Source of the DNA: Adiantum capillus-veneris
Taxonomy: Eukaryota; Streptophyta; Polypodiopsida; Polypodiales; Pteridaceae
Assembly (NCBI GenBank): GCA_014529385.2
Contig: CM043971.1
Span: 25,398,769 to 25,462,768 of the forward strand
Length of the DNA: 64,000 nucleotides
Reading direction: 5' to 3'
The notes under the pieces are model-generated. The model saw only the letters and a list, made by a program, of their open reading frames with translations, did not search any database and was not told the DNA's origin. How positions within the stretch are numbered: the stretch's first letter is position 1; each line of letters begins with the position of its first letter. Both the position numbers and the translations under genes were made by a program. Positions 32,837-43,179 of the stretch are shown piece by piece.

Positions 32837-34249
32837 ATGGCAGACACGAAGCTAGCCAAACATCAACGAAAGTTCATCTCCGAAGTGATTGTGAGACACT
32901 TTCACTACATGTCAGAGGCAGAGATTAGACATTGCTTAAACTCTGTCGCTCTGGAGCATTATCATCATCTTACAGAGACTCTAACCAAGTCTGTGTTTGA
33001 GCAGCTCCAGACAGCGTTTGCACCAGCTATCTTTGACATAACCCTAATGACATCAGGTGCCCTAATAAACATGGTCAAACAAACCATTGGACAAATCATG
33101 AAGACCTTTCAGGAACTGAAAAATCCTGCAGTTACTTCCTTGCCAAACATAGCTGAGCGCATACATCTTGTGCAGCAGCTTTATACAGAGTTCAAAAGCA
33201 AGGAAAAGTTGGAAAGAGCAGCAAAGCGTGCAAGAGTGGAAGCCAGCTCTTCCGAAGCTGCTGATGAACCAAAAATTCTTATTAGAACAGAGCCTGCAGC
33301 ATCTTCAATTTCTGCATTGGTCCTCTCTCAACTACCACCTATTCTACACCTTTTGCACGACACCGCCGTCTTCAATATCCAAGCTCCACAGTTGGGAGAG
33401 GGAAGATGGGCACATGTAAAGCGTGTGGGTGTCACACATCCCGCTTTAAAAGATCATGTGTATGCTGTAAAAGTGTTCAAAGTACACTTGCATGGGCCCA
33501 CCATGGATCAACAAGTTAAAGACGAAGCAACAATTTTGGATATTTCACATCGTGGAATTATCTACCCTCTTGCCATGGTGCGCCACGTGGAGCGACCTAT
33601 GCTCATTTCACGACTTTGGAATGGCGGCCATGTGGAGCAATGGATCAAAGAATGCATTGCAGACGGCAGTCAACCTGTCATTCGCGACTACGTACTCACA
33701 AATGGAACAGTACAGCTATTCCAGGAGAATGTTTTGCAGATCATCAATGCTCTCCTCCAAACACTGAAGTATGTTCATACCCATAACTACCTCCACAATG
33801 ATCTACACTCGCGCAATATGATGCTGCATTTTGGCGAAAAAGGTGTCTATGCCGGCATTGTGGATTGGGGTTCATGCACCAAAACAAATACGACAGTCGG
33901 TTTCCCTCCTCTACACGATCTGAAGATAGAGACTAGAAAACAATATGAGAGAGATTATCCATGGGCAGCCCCTGAATGTATATCTAGTAATCCTCCCTCC
34001 TGGACTAAAGCTATGGATATTTATTCCATGTGTCATACATGTAAACGCATTTGGAAATGCTTACCAACCCCCCAAGATCAAAGCAAGAGGCTTTTTTTGA
34101 GTAATGTACTTGCCCATCTTGAAAGCGGCAAGCGCATTGACCCAAAAACCCGGCCTAATGCTTTTGATCTCTCTTTATGTTTAAATGGTGCCCATAGAGT
34201 GGGTTACAACATTGTAATGACATCTCGCTTACGACCAGCTGATGATTAA
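32837..34249 (+). CDS. Protein-kinase-like protein carried by the hAT element
   Basis: This is an intact 470-codon intronless ORF. Residues 1-135 are helical with a basic KRAR cluster near 130, possibly a nuclear signal. Residues 180-450 resemble a protein-kinase fold: Gly-rich loop GEGRW (187-191), YAVKVFK with Lys212, a possible C-helix Glu230, catalytic loop HNDLHSRN (Asp322, Asn327), metal-binding DWG in place of DFG (343-345) and APE (378-380). HNDLH instead of HRDLK makes it atypical and closer in that motif to small-molecule kinase-like families. The key residues are present, so activity is plausible. The ATG follows CATACAG|AT, a good splice acceptor. It shares the element with a hAT transposase on the other strand. 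Confidence 0.85.
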   Translation: MADTKLAKHQRKFISEVIVRHFHYMSEAEIRHCLNSVALEHYHHLTETLTKSVFEQLQTAFAPAIFDITLMTSGALINMVKQTIGQIMKTFQELKNPAVTSLPNIAERIHLVQQLYTEFKSKEKLERAAKRARVEASSSEAADEPKILIRTEPAASSISALVLSQLPPILHLLHDTAVFNIQAPQLGEGRWAHVKRVGVTHPALKDHVYAVKVFKVHLHGPTMDQQVKDEATILDISHRGIIYPLAMVRHVERPMLISRLWNGGHVEQWIKECIADGSQPVIRDYVLTNGTVQLFQENVLQIINALLQTLKYVHTHNYLHNDLHSRNMMLHFGEKGVYAGIVDWGSCTKTNTTVGFPPLHDLKIETRKQYERDYPWAAPECISSNPPSWTKAMDIYSMCHTCKRIWKCLPTPQDQSKRLFLSNVLAHLESGKRIDPKTRPNAFDLSLCLNGAHRVGYNIVMTSRLRPADD

Positions 34250-34408
34250 TGAAAACGCAGTCTCATAATTACATCATTGTTTTACTTTAGGTGTCAGATT
34301 TAATTGTATGTTTAATTGAGCAAAAATTGTATGTTTGTCATTCGATATACTGTTAAATTAATTGAATGGGTATTTAAAAGTAATGACATGTTCACCTGAT
34401 ATGCAGAT

Positions 34409-35155
34409 ATGGAAGAAGAACTCAACCACGCTGAAGCTCAGGCAATTTTTAAAGAAGAACAAGTTAGATGTGGACAAGCAGATCTTTCTACTATTGCCAA
34501 CATTGAAGAAGATGAATCAGAGCTGCAGGGCGAACCATTAACCCTTAAAGAGTGCAAAAAACTTTGTCCTAATCACTTTGTATGCCATCAACTATTTCAA
34601 ATAAGTGGCAATGCAAAAGATACAGCTCCGTTAAAGCTCTCTGATTTGCAACATAAAGGACTGGCACGTGTATTGCTACAAAGGTTTATACGACAAGAGA
34701 GATGTCTACCAAACAACAACCAAGTAGCAATTTACTTTATTCAACAATGCTATGTTCGATATGTTTTGCTGAAGAGAGTGGATTGGTCAGATCGTCCAGG
34801 CACCGCTGGCGTTGGACGTGGATGCATTGCAGAAAAGGTGGCAGCACGCAATGCAAATAATCCAATGCCTCCTCGCAAGCGTCCTATTGTTTTACTTCCT
34901 GAAGAGTCAAAAACTCTGACTGAATTAGCCAGCCAAGGACAAGACCTTGCCAGCCAAGGAGAAACACCGGACATGCTTCGTGGCCGAATTCTTGAGCTTG
35001 AAATAGAGTTAAGTGATGCACAAGCAAAGCTTCAACGATATGAATCATTATATGGTCCTTTGCCGGATGATACTACCGCCTCACATCAAGATGTTGCTGC
35101 ACCATCCCTAGATTTTACCATAGACGAACTTATAGCAAATCTATCAAACCCATAA
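34409..35155 (+). CDS. Second cargo ORF of the hAT element, unrecognised
   Basis: This is an intact 248-codon ORF starting 160 bp after the kinase-like gene. The first third is acidic (ANIEEDESELQGE). The middle contains LKECKKLCPNHFVC with three Cys and a His, then a helical region (GLARVLLQRFIRQERCLP) and a basic PPRKRP patch that could be a nuclear signal. Residues 190-215 (GRILELEIELSDAQAKLQRY) look like a coiled coil. I recognise no domain. Its ATG follows ATATGCAG|AT, the same acceptor context as the kinase-like ORF. It could be a DNA-binding or dimerising partner of the transposase, but this is only inference. Confidence 0.75.
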   Translation: MEEELNHAEAQAIFKEEQVRCGQADLSTIANIEEDESELQGEPLTLKECKKLCPNHFVCHQLFQISGNAKDTAPLKLSDLQHKGLARVLLQRFIRQERCLPNNNQVAIYFIQQCYVRYVLLKRVDWSDRPGTAGVGRGCIAEKVAARNANNPMPPRKRPIVLLPEESKTLTELASQGQDLASQGETPDMLRGRILELEIELSDAQAKLQRYESLYGPLPDDTTASHQDVAAPSLDFTIDELIANLSNP

Positions 35156-35403
35156 GTCACTCAAAAGCTTTTTGTAATCTCAAAATTATATCGAACCTTG
35201 TTGTAATTTCAAACCTACATCGACTTTATGTAAGATATTATCAGCAGTTTATTATTTTCAAATGAAGAGATTACATCTCTGAATTGTGTATATATTTGAG
35301 TGTGAGTGAATAAGTGTCTGAGAGAGAGAGAGAGAAGTTTTGATGTGAACGACAACGAGATAACACTCTTTCATCATATACAAAAACTTGTTGAGTAAAT
35401 ATC
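35156..35403. terminator. Convergent 3' ends between plus ORFs and transposase
   Basis: The 248 bases between the stop codons of the plus-strand second ORF and the minus-strand transposase are AT-rich, with TTGTAATTTC and TTGTAATCTC words on the plus strand and a short (GA)n at 35320-35335. Both transcripts would end here. Exact polyadenylation sites cannot be named. Confidence 0.35.
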
Positions 35404-37500
35404 TCACAAATCATCTCCATCTTTAAAAACTGCAACCATATCATCTACTTCGTCCATATCTGAGCATTCTGAAACTATCTCCCATTCCATATCATCATCA
35501 TCATCAACTTCTGCAGAAATAGCTTCATGCGTTTGGAAGACTCCATATTGCTTTTGAGCAGCTCTAGTTGCAATGTTTTGAGGCTTATGAATAAGTCTCA
35601 TATTGCAAAAAACATACACCAAAGCAGCAACACGTTTAGTATAAAGTCTGTTTCGCTTTTTAGTGTGCACAAAGTCGAATGCTGACCAGTTTCGCTCACA
35701 ACTTCCACTTGATGCAGCTACTGATAAAACTCTAACTGCAATGTGTTGCAACTCCACTTTCTCTCCACCGTACTCCTTCCACCATAAAGGTGCACTTGTT
35801 TTGCCAATGGCATCTATATGCCACGGATCCTGAAACATACCAATTCTGTTGGCATAATCTACTCGCTGATGAAAAGCTAATTTTCCATCTTTGTGCCCTA
35901 AGAGTTGGGAGCACACTGTTTTGAAGTCGGACATAACTTCTTTGTTGGCAGATTGCTGATGCATTTGAAACTTAGGATCCAATACAAAAGCCTCACCATG
36001 CAATGGCGTATGCAACTGCACCCAACGCTTGTTAACAATTGTAATCATGGTAGCTTTATCCTTTGCACCAAAATTGACATTTTCTCTTAGCTTGCGTATA
36101 GCCTCTGACATATACTAGTAGACCCGACCAAAAATAAAAGAATCTGTGTCAACTGCTCTCAAAAGATCTACAAATGGCTTTGACACAGTTACTATTCTTT
36201 CTACATTGCGCCAAAAGACTGACGAATTTACTATTTTCACACATCGACCCGCTGCTTCCTGATAACTTGGATACTTGCTGATCCATCCATCCCATCTTCT
36301 ATCTGCTAAGGTTTCCATCAATGCAGGCTTCAACTCCTGCAAAGCAGCAAGAACATAGTATGCCGTAGCAAACCTTGTCGCGCAAAATATTTGCAAAGCT
36401 TTATTTGGTGACTTGGTTCGAAAAAGAGCATACGAAAATTGATGCTCTCTAATGAATTTCACCACATGATTTGCATCTAATAAATTTTGTTTCACACATG
36501 TCATTTTACCAATATCTTTTAAAAGCAAATTTAGAGTGTGAGCTGCACATGGTACCCAAGAAATCTCCGGATACTTGACTTGAATCGCTCTTCCTGCTCC
36601 TTTGTAATTGGCCGCATTATCTATGACAATAGCAGTCACATTCTTTGGTCCACCTGCCTTTGCAACTGCACGCTCGTACACCCCTGCTAGGTAGGTGATA
36701 GTCTTCTCTTTCAATGAGCTATCAATTGCTTCCACCAACATAGCCCCGCTAGGGTTAATAAGCATTACATTGATTAAAGGTTTTTTCTGACAATTAGTCC
36801 ATCTATCCAATGCTATGGTGCATCCATATGCTGGAACAAACTCTAGCACTGTGCGTTTGAGAATGGCTTCAGTACTGTCTTTGACTTTATCAAGATATTC
36901 AGTTCGCATCTTGTTATAGTCAGGAAGCACAAATCCTTTTTTGGCTGTACTCATCAAAGCATCTTGAAATATTGGATTGCGCATAGCATTGAACAATATG
37001 CCACATGCAACAAATGCTTGTGTCCATTTTAAATGCAACTCAAGCAACCATTGTTTACCTAATGCTTCAGGCATTGTCTGTCCATTGGATGATGCTCTGC
37101 CGGATTTGCTTGTGCTAGGAACTCCTCCTGATGTAGAAGCATGTCCATGAAGAGGGTTCAATTGAGAACTCTGCTCGTTTACTTGAGTGGTAAACACCTC
37201 TTCTGTTGCCTTATTGCATACAGATGGTTTAATATTCGCATGAATGTCTTTAAAAACATCACCTTTATGTTTAGCTGCAAGAATCAACTTTACTTTGCGA
37301 GCATACGTGGGAAATTTTTCATGAATATCTCTGGGTGGTGCCCCACACTTTTCAACATTGCCAGGGACTTTAAATAAATGCTCTTTAATTCTGGTTGCAT
37401 TACCACTGAACTAGTGGCCACAAGATCTACATTTAAGTCGAGATGTATTTGTCCCAGCTTTCAACTCATGCACATAACTCCACTCTTGTCCTTTCACCAT
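35404..37500 (-). pseudogene. hAT transposase with two in-frame TAG codons
   Basis: The ATG at 37500 opens a BED-type finger (WSYVHELK ... CRSCG ... RIKEHL ... C). A DUF659 domain follows with the first catalytic Asp in TIALDRWTN and the second in VIDNAANYKGAG. The C-terminal hAT domain holds the catalytic Glu in SSGSCERNWSAF, and DDDDMEWE lies near the end. Total length is 698 codons, normal for the family. In-frame TAG codons interrupt it at 37411-37413 (inside the BED finger) and 36115-36117 (between DUF659 and the C-terminal part). All other sequence stays in one frame, so decay is slight. It is transcribed toward the cargo ORFs. Confidence 0.88.
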
Positions 37501-37859
37501 GATGCACGAAAGTAATTTTCTAATAAAAACAAATTCAATGATCATTTTCATAATCAAAATCAATTTAAACATTAAATTAATTTAACTAACAATGATTGAG
37601 CGAAATTAAAATAATTAAAAACAATTATTGAACAAAAATAAAATAATAAAAAACAATACCATTGGATTACATATAAATTGCATCGATTTATCTAAAGTGC
37701 AAGCTTATAGCTTTAACACATTATGATAATCAATAATTACAATTAAATCAAGTATTAAAATGATTATCATTATGAATTGTTATAGCTACAAGAGCTATAA
37801 GTGACATTTTTAAATGTCAAAATGATAATCACTTAAAATACTTGATAATTATGGTATCT
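37501..37859. other. Transposase 5' leader, AT-rich
   Basis: There is no ORF. The sequence is strongly AT-rich with short direct repeats of AATTAAAAT type. It lies between the transposase ATG and the right hairpin array and probably holds an intron of the transposase transcript. Confidence 0.35.
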
Positions 37860-38345
37860 ATGTAAAGTGCGAACAAAAAGTTCTTACACTTTACCATAGA
37901 TTTTTAAGCGATTATCTATCTACAATGTTAGCATGTGTATGCTCTCACACAGTACGATAGATTTTACAGTCCAAATAAAGATAAGAGAATATCAATATTT
38001 TTGGACATGTTTTTCCTAAATTTTTACTCTAGTGACAGCATAACAGTGTGAATAGCTCTACACAAAACGTAAAAATATAATTTTGTTTCATTATACTCAT
38101 TTTGAAGTGAGAGAAAATCTCTACACATCAAAATCGAACTTTAAATTACATAAAATTAATTTTTATGTAATTATATTTTTAAACTAATTATCTCATGTGA
38201 GAGTACACTCTACACACAACGATAATATCCTTTTTTTTAAATTAGTCACTTTCAAGTGTCAATTAATTGAACACATTGACAAGTGATTCCTATAATTACA
38301 TTTTGTATAAGGTGAGAGATTAAACTCTTCACAAAATACAAAACT
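37860..38345. repeat. Right hairpin array (GTGAGAG...CTCTACAC units)
   Basis: Imperfect inverted repeats occur at about 37862-37894, 37917-37961, 38100-38135, 38187-38226, 38245-38283 and 38301-38341. Several have GTGAGAG in one arm and CTCT(A)CAC or CTCTTCAC in the other. This is the reverse complement of the left-side pattern, so the two arrays are mirror images about the element centre. Confidence 0.6.
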
Positions 38346-38537
38346 TCAACTATTTACAAATTTATTCAAACCAAATTTAAATGAAACAAAAAATTAAAAC
38401 CCATTGAATTTTACTTTTTATCTAATTTAAATTATTTTAAATTTTTACAAATTACTCTTTTCATTGTTTGATGAGTACTCACATGGAAAACACTGATTTT
38501 GTGAATGATGGTATCAATCTTGGCTTGTCCGTGCTGC

Positions 38538-38612
38538 TATATATACTAATATATTCGATCGTTATTAATGTCGATCGAAAAAAATTCTGATCGAAAATTA
38601 TTTCGATCGAAA
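38538..38612 (-). promoter_or_regulatory. TATA box and TCGATCGAAA motifs (right promoter)
   Basis: A TATATATA box at 38538-38545 is followed outward by four GATCGA cores at about 38556, 38572, 38589 and 38604. This mirrors the left end, where the motif array also lies outside the TATA box. It should drive the minus-strand transposase. Confidence 0.6.
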
Positions 38613-38639
38613 AACTAAGAAGTTATACGTTTAGCCGTT

Positions 38640-38747
38640 TATGCTGATGTGGCACCGTATAATACGGCCGTATAAATTAAATAGCCGAATAATACGCCCA
38701 TTATTCGCGTATTATCCATCTCCCGAATAACGAATAATGCAACTTAG
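38640..38747. repeat. Right terminal repeat and CG(T/A)ATAA motifs
   Basis: Inverted right terminus CTAAGTTGCATT (read on the minus strand) matches the left terminus at 10 of 12 bases. Inside it lie ACCGTATAATACG, GCCGTATAAATT, GCCGAATAATACG and CCCGAATAACG. Confidence 0.8.
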
Positions 38748-38755
38748 GTCTGACA
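38748..38755. repeat. Target-site duplication (right), GTCTGACA
   Basis: This is identical to 31080-31087 and fixes the right boundary of the hAT element. Confidence 0.93.
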
Positions 38756-39060
38756 CGTCTGTTTGGTTCAATTTCCGGTCTCATAGCAGTTGGTCCTGTT
38801 CCAAGTCCCTCAAACCAGTCTGTTGGAAATAGTGACTCATGTAGCCTTGGACTCGCCTTAGTGTCACCCAGTTTTCAGCGTGATGAGGTGGTTACTGATT
38901 TCTTGACATTACTCTCAGAAGGTCTCTCACGCTGTTCATCTCTTGGAATGGTTTTTGGTCCTTGGCCCAATATCCAATCCCTTATGGAATACCTTGGTAT
39001 TTGGTTTGTTCTACCTCCTCTGGAGTCATCATAACAAAGTTGTTGTTATAACAATCCCTA
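38756..39060 (-). pseudogene. Ty3/gypsy Gag, 5' part (split by the hAT insertion)
   Basis: On the minus strand the frame approaching the insertion includes WFEGLGTGPTAMRPEIEPN and runs into the duplicated target, where it meets the capsid domain on the other side of the hAT element. Upstream of it, 39060-38900 holds stops. This is the amino-terminal part of the same Gag. Confidence 0.6.
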
Positions 39061-39105
39061 AACAGGTAGGTTGGTAGGTCCGTTGATCCCTTATCCTGCG
39101 GGTTG

Positions 39106-39537
39106 TCGATGCCAAAAGCTACGAAATACTATGATGTGTTTACGTCGAAGCGTAGAGCTCTTACTTGCGATTGCAATGCAACAAACGCGACTGCAACGTG
39201 ACAACCGGGGAGGGAGTAGGAAGTGCAAGAAAGAGAGAGGTGAGCGCCGTTAGCTCACGCTGTGTATTTCATTATCCAAAAAACTTAATAATAACTTACA
39301 AAATTTGGCTTTTATACCTTAGCCAAGGTTTTTGGTGGTCAAAACTAATAATCTGGGAGTTCTACCAAAGATGGGTAATGACAGGTTGATACAATCTAGA
39401 AGCTTGTAGCCCTGGTTCATCAATTACAAGGTTTATCTAAAAAATAGGGGTTACAATATTTCCGATTTATCAAAATAATAAGTGTTTTTACAATGAGAAC
39501 TCCGAAAAATGGTATCCAGGTTAGCATGCTGCTAACA
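39106..39537 (-). repeat. Putative PBS and 5' LTR of the split gypsy element
   Basis: On the minus strand an LTR could start TGTTAGCAGCATG at 39537. It would end shortly before TGGCATCGACAACCCG at about 39106-39121, which would be the primer-binding site. The gag start region follows within 60 bp. I cannot name the tRNA. No 3' LTR is seen near 29600, so the assignment rests on position and the TG start. Confidence 0.4.
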
Positions 39538-40639
39538 CTCTCACAGACCTTCTTGTGCCAAAAAGCCACATTAAACATATATTTTTGCTATCATCTGCCT
39601 ACCTAGGACCTTCATACCTTCTTAAGCACTCTATCATGCACCTGTCATCATACGGATCTCTACTTGTGCCCACTCCTAGCATTGACCAACTTTGGATGCA
39701 CTAATGTGCACTCATTTATCTCTCTAATAATGTATCTCATGCAAATAATCTATTTATCCTTGCGAATAAAAATTCAAACATTCAACTTAGATGTAGTAGT
39801 GCATCATCACGTCAACAAGACACCCATCCTATTTGCTTTAAGTGTAAGTTTCATGGACACATAGCTCCAAACGTAGTTTCATAGCTTGCTACCAACACCA
39901 AAAATTTGGTTGCTATGATGAATTTAATGCATGAATGTAGATGCATGCATTAAGTAGATGCATGTAGATGTAGATGAGCATCGAGATTGGGTTGAAGATT
40001 CTCTCTTAAATACAATCAACACTAACACTCCACGTAATCCAGAAACTGGAACTCGTCATTGCGTATGCTTAGTTTGATAAATTACCATGAGATTACTATT
40101 TTGCATGATGATAGAATTTCTCATGTTTTTATTTTCCAATGGCTTGTTAATAAACTAAAATTGACTACTTCTCCATCTATGTAGAAAGCTTAAGATGCAT
40201 TTCAAGGCACAAGATAAATGGGAGACAAGATGTACCTAGAAGTGCAAAAAGAGACATACAAAAAAGCACGTTATTTTTTAATTGCACCTTTTCACTTCAT
40301 AGATATCATTCTAAGTATGCCTTTTGGTCTTTGATACAATCACGATATTGATTATTACACACACATTGACTCCAAAAAAGGATGGGAAATTAAGTACACT
40401 CTCTCATGATAAATCACTTCAAATGTGAAAGGCCTCTGGCCTTGTAGGGTGACGACTGACACTCCTCCCAACCATCCCTCTCTATACTTATAGCCCTTGG
40501 CCTAACCCTTACCCTAGAGAGCGTCCCCCCCCCCCCCCCCCCCCCCCCAACATGCATTTTGTTCATTGGGCCTTCCCCACTTAGCTTTGCCTAGGATCTT
40601 CCTCAAACACATCCAAAACAAAAGTAGAAAAATATCTGC
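39538..40639. other. Unassigned spacer with a poly-C run
   Basis: There is no defensible gene. A run of 24 C residues occupies 40525-40548, an unusual homopolymer that may mark a sequencing or assembly problem. The rest is AT-rich decayed repeat sequence. Confidence 0.4.
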
Positions 40640-42990
40640 TTAAGTACAATAAATTTTCCCAAGTGGCACCTTGTTCAGACCTAACTTTCTACTTGATGAG
40701 AACTCGCTTGCAAACATGATTTTTTGTTCATAAATTGTGATGATCTTGAGAGGTTGAGTGGGTGGCTTAATTATGTCAACTAGAATATCAGAGCCAATAA
40801 CATGGCCTACTTGTCCTATCCGCTGATATAAATGGTTGACATGAAAGACATGATGAACTTCTGGATGTGTTGATAAATCTAATTTGTAAGCATGCTCGCC
40901 AAGCTTCTTAAGAATATGGAATGGCCCACAATATTTGTGTAAAGACTTAGGTGTAGAGCTAGTTTTCAAACTTTTTGAATGCTTTGGAACCTTCTACTCT
41001 CCCTCCATGAAGGAGTATTGTCGGTGTTTCTCATCTGCAAACTTTTTGTTATTGTCCTGAGCTTACTTAACATTGCTCTTAGAAATTTGTAACATATCAA
41101 TATTTTGTTTTAATAAATCCTTAGCTAAATGTATGTGGTCATTACTTAAGTTAAGAGACTGAGCTTATAAAATATTGCTCTCTAAAAAATAACCATCAAT
41201 TTTTTCGTCTCTATTGCCAACACCATTGGACAGAAGGCCATATAGATTATACATCTCCATAAATAGCCTTGCCAATTTTGGATCTTTGACCATGGTCTTT
41301 GTAGGAATAAACCTATGCATCTTGGTCGAGTGGTATATTACTACCCAAATAGAGTAGTGGCCATGAACTATCATAGGTAGACCTACAATGAAATGCTTTT
41401 CCATTTTTTGTTAGGGATGTCAACCCAATGTAAGACTTTGCCTACTATGAGATGCTTAGCTTTTGTCACTTGGAACTTTTGGCAATATGACACATACTTG
41501 AGTATGTCCTTATGTAGACCTAGCCAATAAAATTCCTTCTAACTAATGCATATGTCTTTCTACTACCAAGATAACGTGCACTTGGACTGTCGTGACACTA
41601 AAAAATAATTTGGTGTTTATTTCTAAGTCCATGGGTGCGCATGCCCTTCTTTTTAGGAGTAGATACACATCCTAGATAGAAAATTTCTTCCATTGTTATA
41701 ATGTTGCTTTGAAAGGTAGAACTATGTGTAGAGTTAATGTCTGTACTCATATGCAACCTTTACAACACTGTAAAGGGAAATCATATTGTTGAATGATCTC
41801 TACCCATTTAGCCTTTTTACCTTCAAATCTATTTGATTGGTAAAGCAATTAATGCTCTCATGATCAAACACAATCTCAAACTTTGCACCGTATAAATATT
41901 TGCCTCTATCAGTGAAGGGCATGCATAATGGCATATAACTCACACTTGTATGCAAATTATTTTTGTTGAGCACTCTCTAGTTAGTCTACCATCTTGAAGT
42001 GGTATTGTGTATCAGTCTCCAAAACAAAAGATTTTGTTGGATCGACAATGTTCAATAGAAGAGCAATAGCTAAAGTTGGCTTAGGCTTGTCAAAGCTATT
42101 TTTTTGCTGTGTTTGCCAAGTAAATTGGAAAAGTTGACTTGGTCAGTCACATAGGCACAACTATCTTTACATAGTTTCGAATAAACTTGTGATAATAGCT
42201 AGTCATACGCCCTAAAAAAAACAACTCTTTTACATTTTTGGGAGAAGGCCATTTCAAAATAGTCTCTAGTTTAGTAGGATCTAACTTAAGACCCTCATCT
42301 AAATTAATATAGCCAAGATACTAAACTTCTATTTGCATAAAAGCACATTTTCTCTTCTTGGCATATAAGGCATGTTGTGTAAGCAGATCAAAAACCTTTT
42401 GTAGATGCTATAAATGTACTTCCTTAGAATGACTACATTCATCTAAGAAGACAATTACAAATTTACCCAAATAAGGTCATAGGACCGTGTCCTTGAGTGT
42501 CATAAACAAAGCTAGAGCATTTGTTAACCCGAAGGGAAAAACAAGAAACTCAAACTATCCTAACTGTCTTCAAAAGTTTCTTTAGGAATATCACTTGAAT
42601 CAATTTGTGACTGATGATATGCATATCTCAAATGAATCTTTGTCGTGAAGTATATATCCCCATAGAGTTGATCAAAAAGCTCATCAACTCTAGGCATAAT
42701 ATACTTATTTTTTATGGTAACCTTCGATAGTCTAAGAACATGCACATAGAACCCTCCTCAATTGGAGCTCTAGAGTGCAAGATATGGTCAATTGAAGATT
42801 TATCGGGGGTCAGGTCAACTTGACTGCATTGGAAGTTGTTCCATCTAGTGTTTTTTGGGCCTTGACGGAGTTTGAGAAGGTAGGGCACATCATGTGGAGT
42901 TGAAACTTGTATAAATCTTGACAGAAACAACACAATATGTAAAGTTTTGAGACAATGAAAATGTACATTTTTGAAACAATGTCTCTGCAT
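40640..42990 (-). pseudogene. Ty3/gypsy Pol remnant: RT, RNase H, integrase
   Basis: From 42780 downward the RT is recognisable: [33 protein letters not shown] and [15 protein letters not shown]. Further RT/connection residues (YLGYINLDEGLKLDPTKLE) follow around 42300. The integrase has a finger near 41480, then KHFIVGLPMIVHGHYSIWVV and TKMHRFIPTKTM at 41400-41280. The C-terminal KYCGPFHILKKLGEHAYKLDL and HHVFHVNHLYQRIG lie at 40940-40810. The order is that of a Ty3/gypsy element, chromovirus-like in the integrase tail. Many stops and indels show it is dead. I see no clear chromodomain. Confidence 0.75.
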
Positions 42991-43179
42991 TAGTCATTTT
43001 GAAGAGTACATGGTTTGCATGGCATCAAAGCTCTTTGCGTGCACAAGGTAAGTGACCTAGCTTCCGATGGAAGCAATTAAGTGAAGTGTATTTGTTAGTG
43101 ACTCCTTGCACAGTGTTGTTTTCTCCTTGCGTCTTGGAATCTGAAAAGAAGAAAAAGTTAGATTCTGTCTTAATGTATT

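Larger units (their letters stand above)
31088..38747. mobile_element. 7,660-bp hAT transposon with two extra ORFs
   Basis: The element is bounded by 12-bp terminal repeats, CTGGGTTGCATT on the left and CTAAGTTGCATT on the inverted right, and by an 8-bp duplication. It contains, left to right, subterminal motif arrays, a TATA box, a noncoding leader with repeats, a kinase-like ORF (32837-34249, plus), a second ORF (34409-35155, plus), a hAT transposase (37500-35404, minus), hairpin arrays and a right TATA box. The layout suggests two convergent transcription units. It sits inside an older gypsy gag. Carrying two intact non-transposase ORFs is unusual for plant hAT elements as I know them. Confidence 0.92.

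Noticed and set aside
32837-34249. Kinase-like ORF as a resident host gene with a hAT inserted beside it
   Set aside because: It lies well inside the terminal repeats and target duplication, so it is carried by the element.
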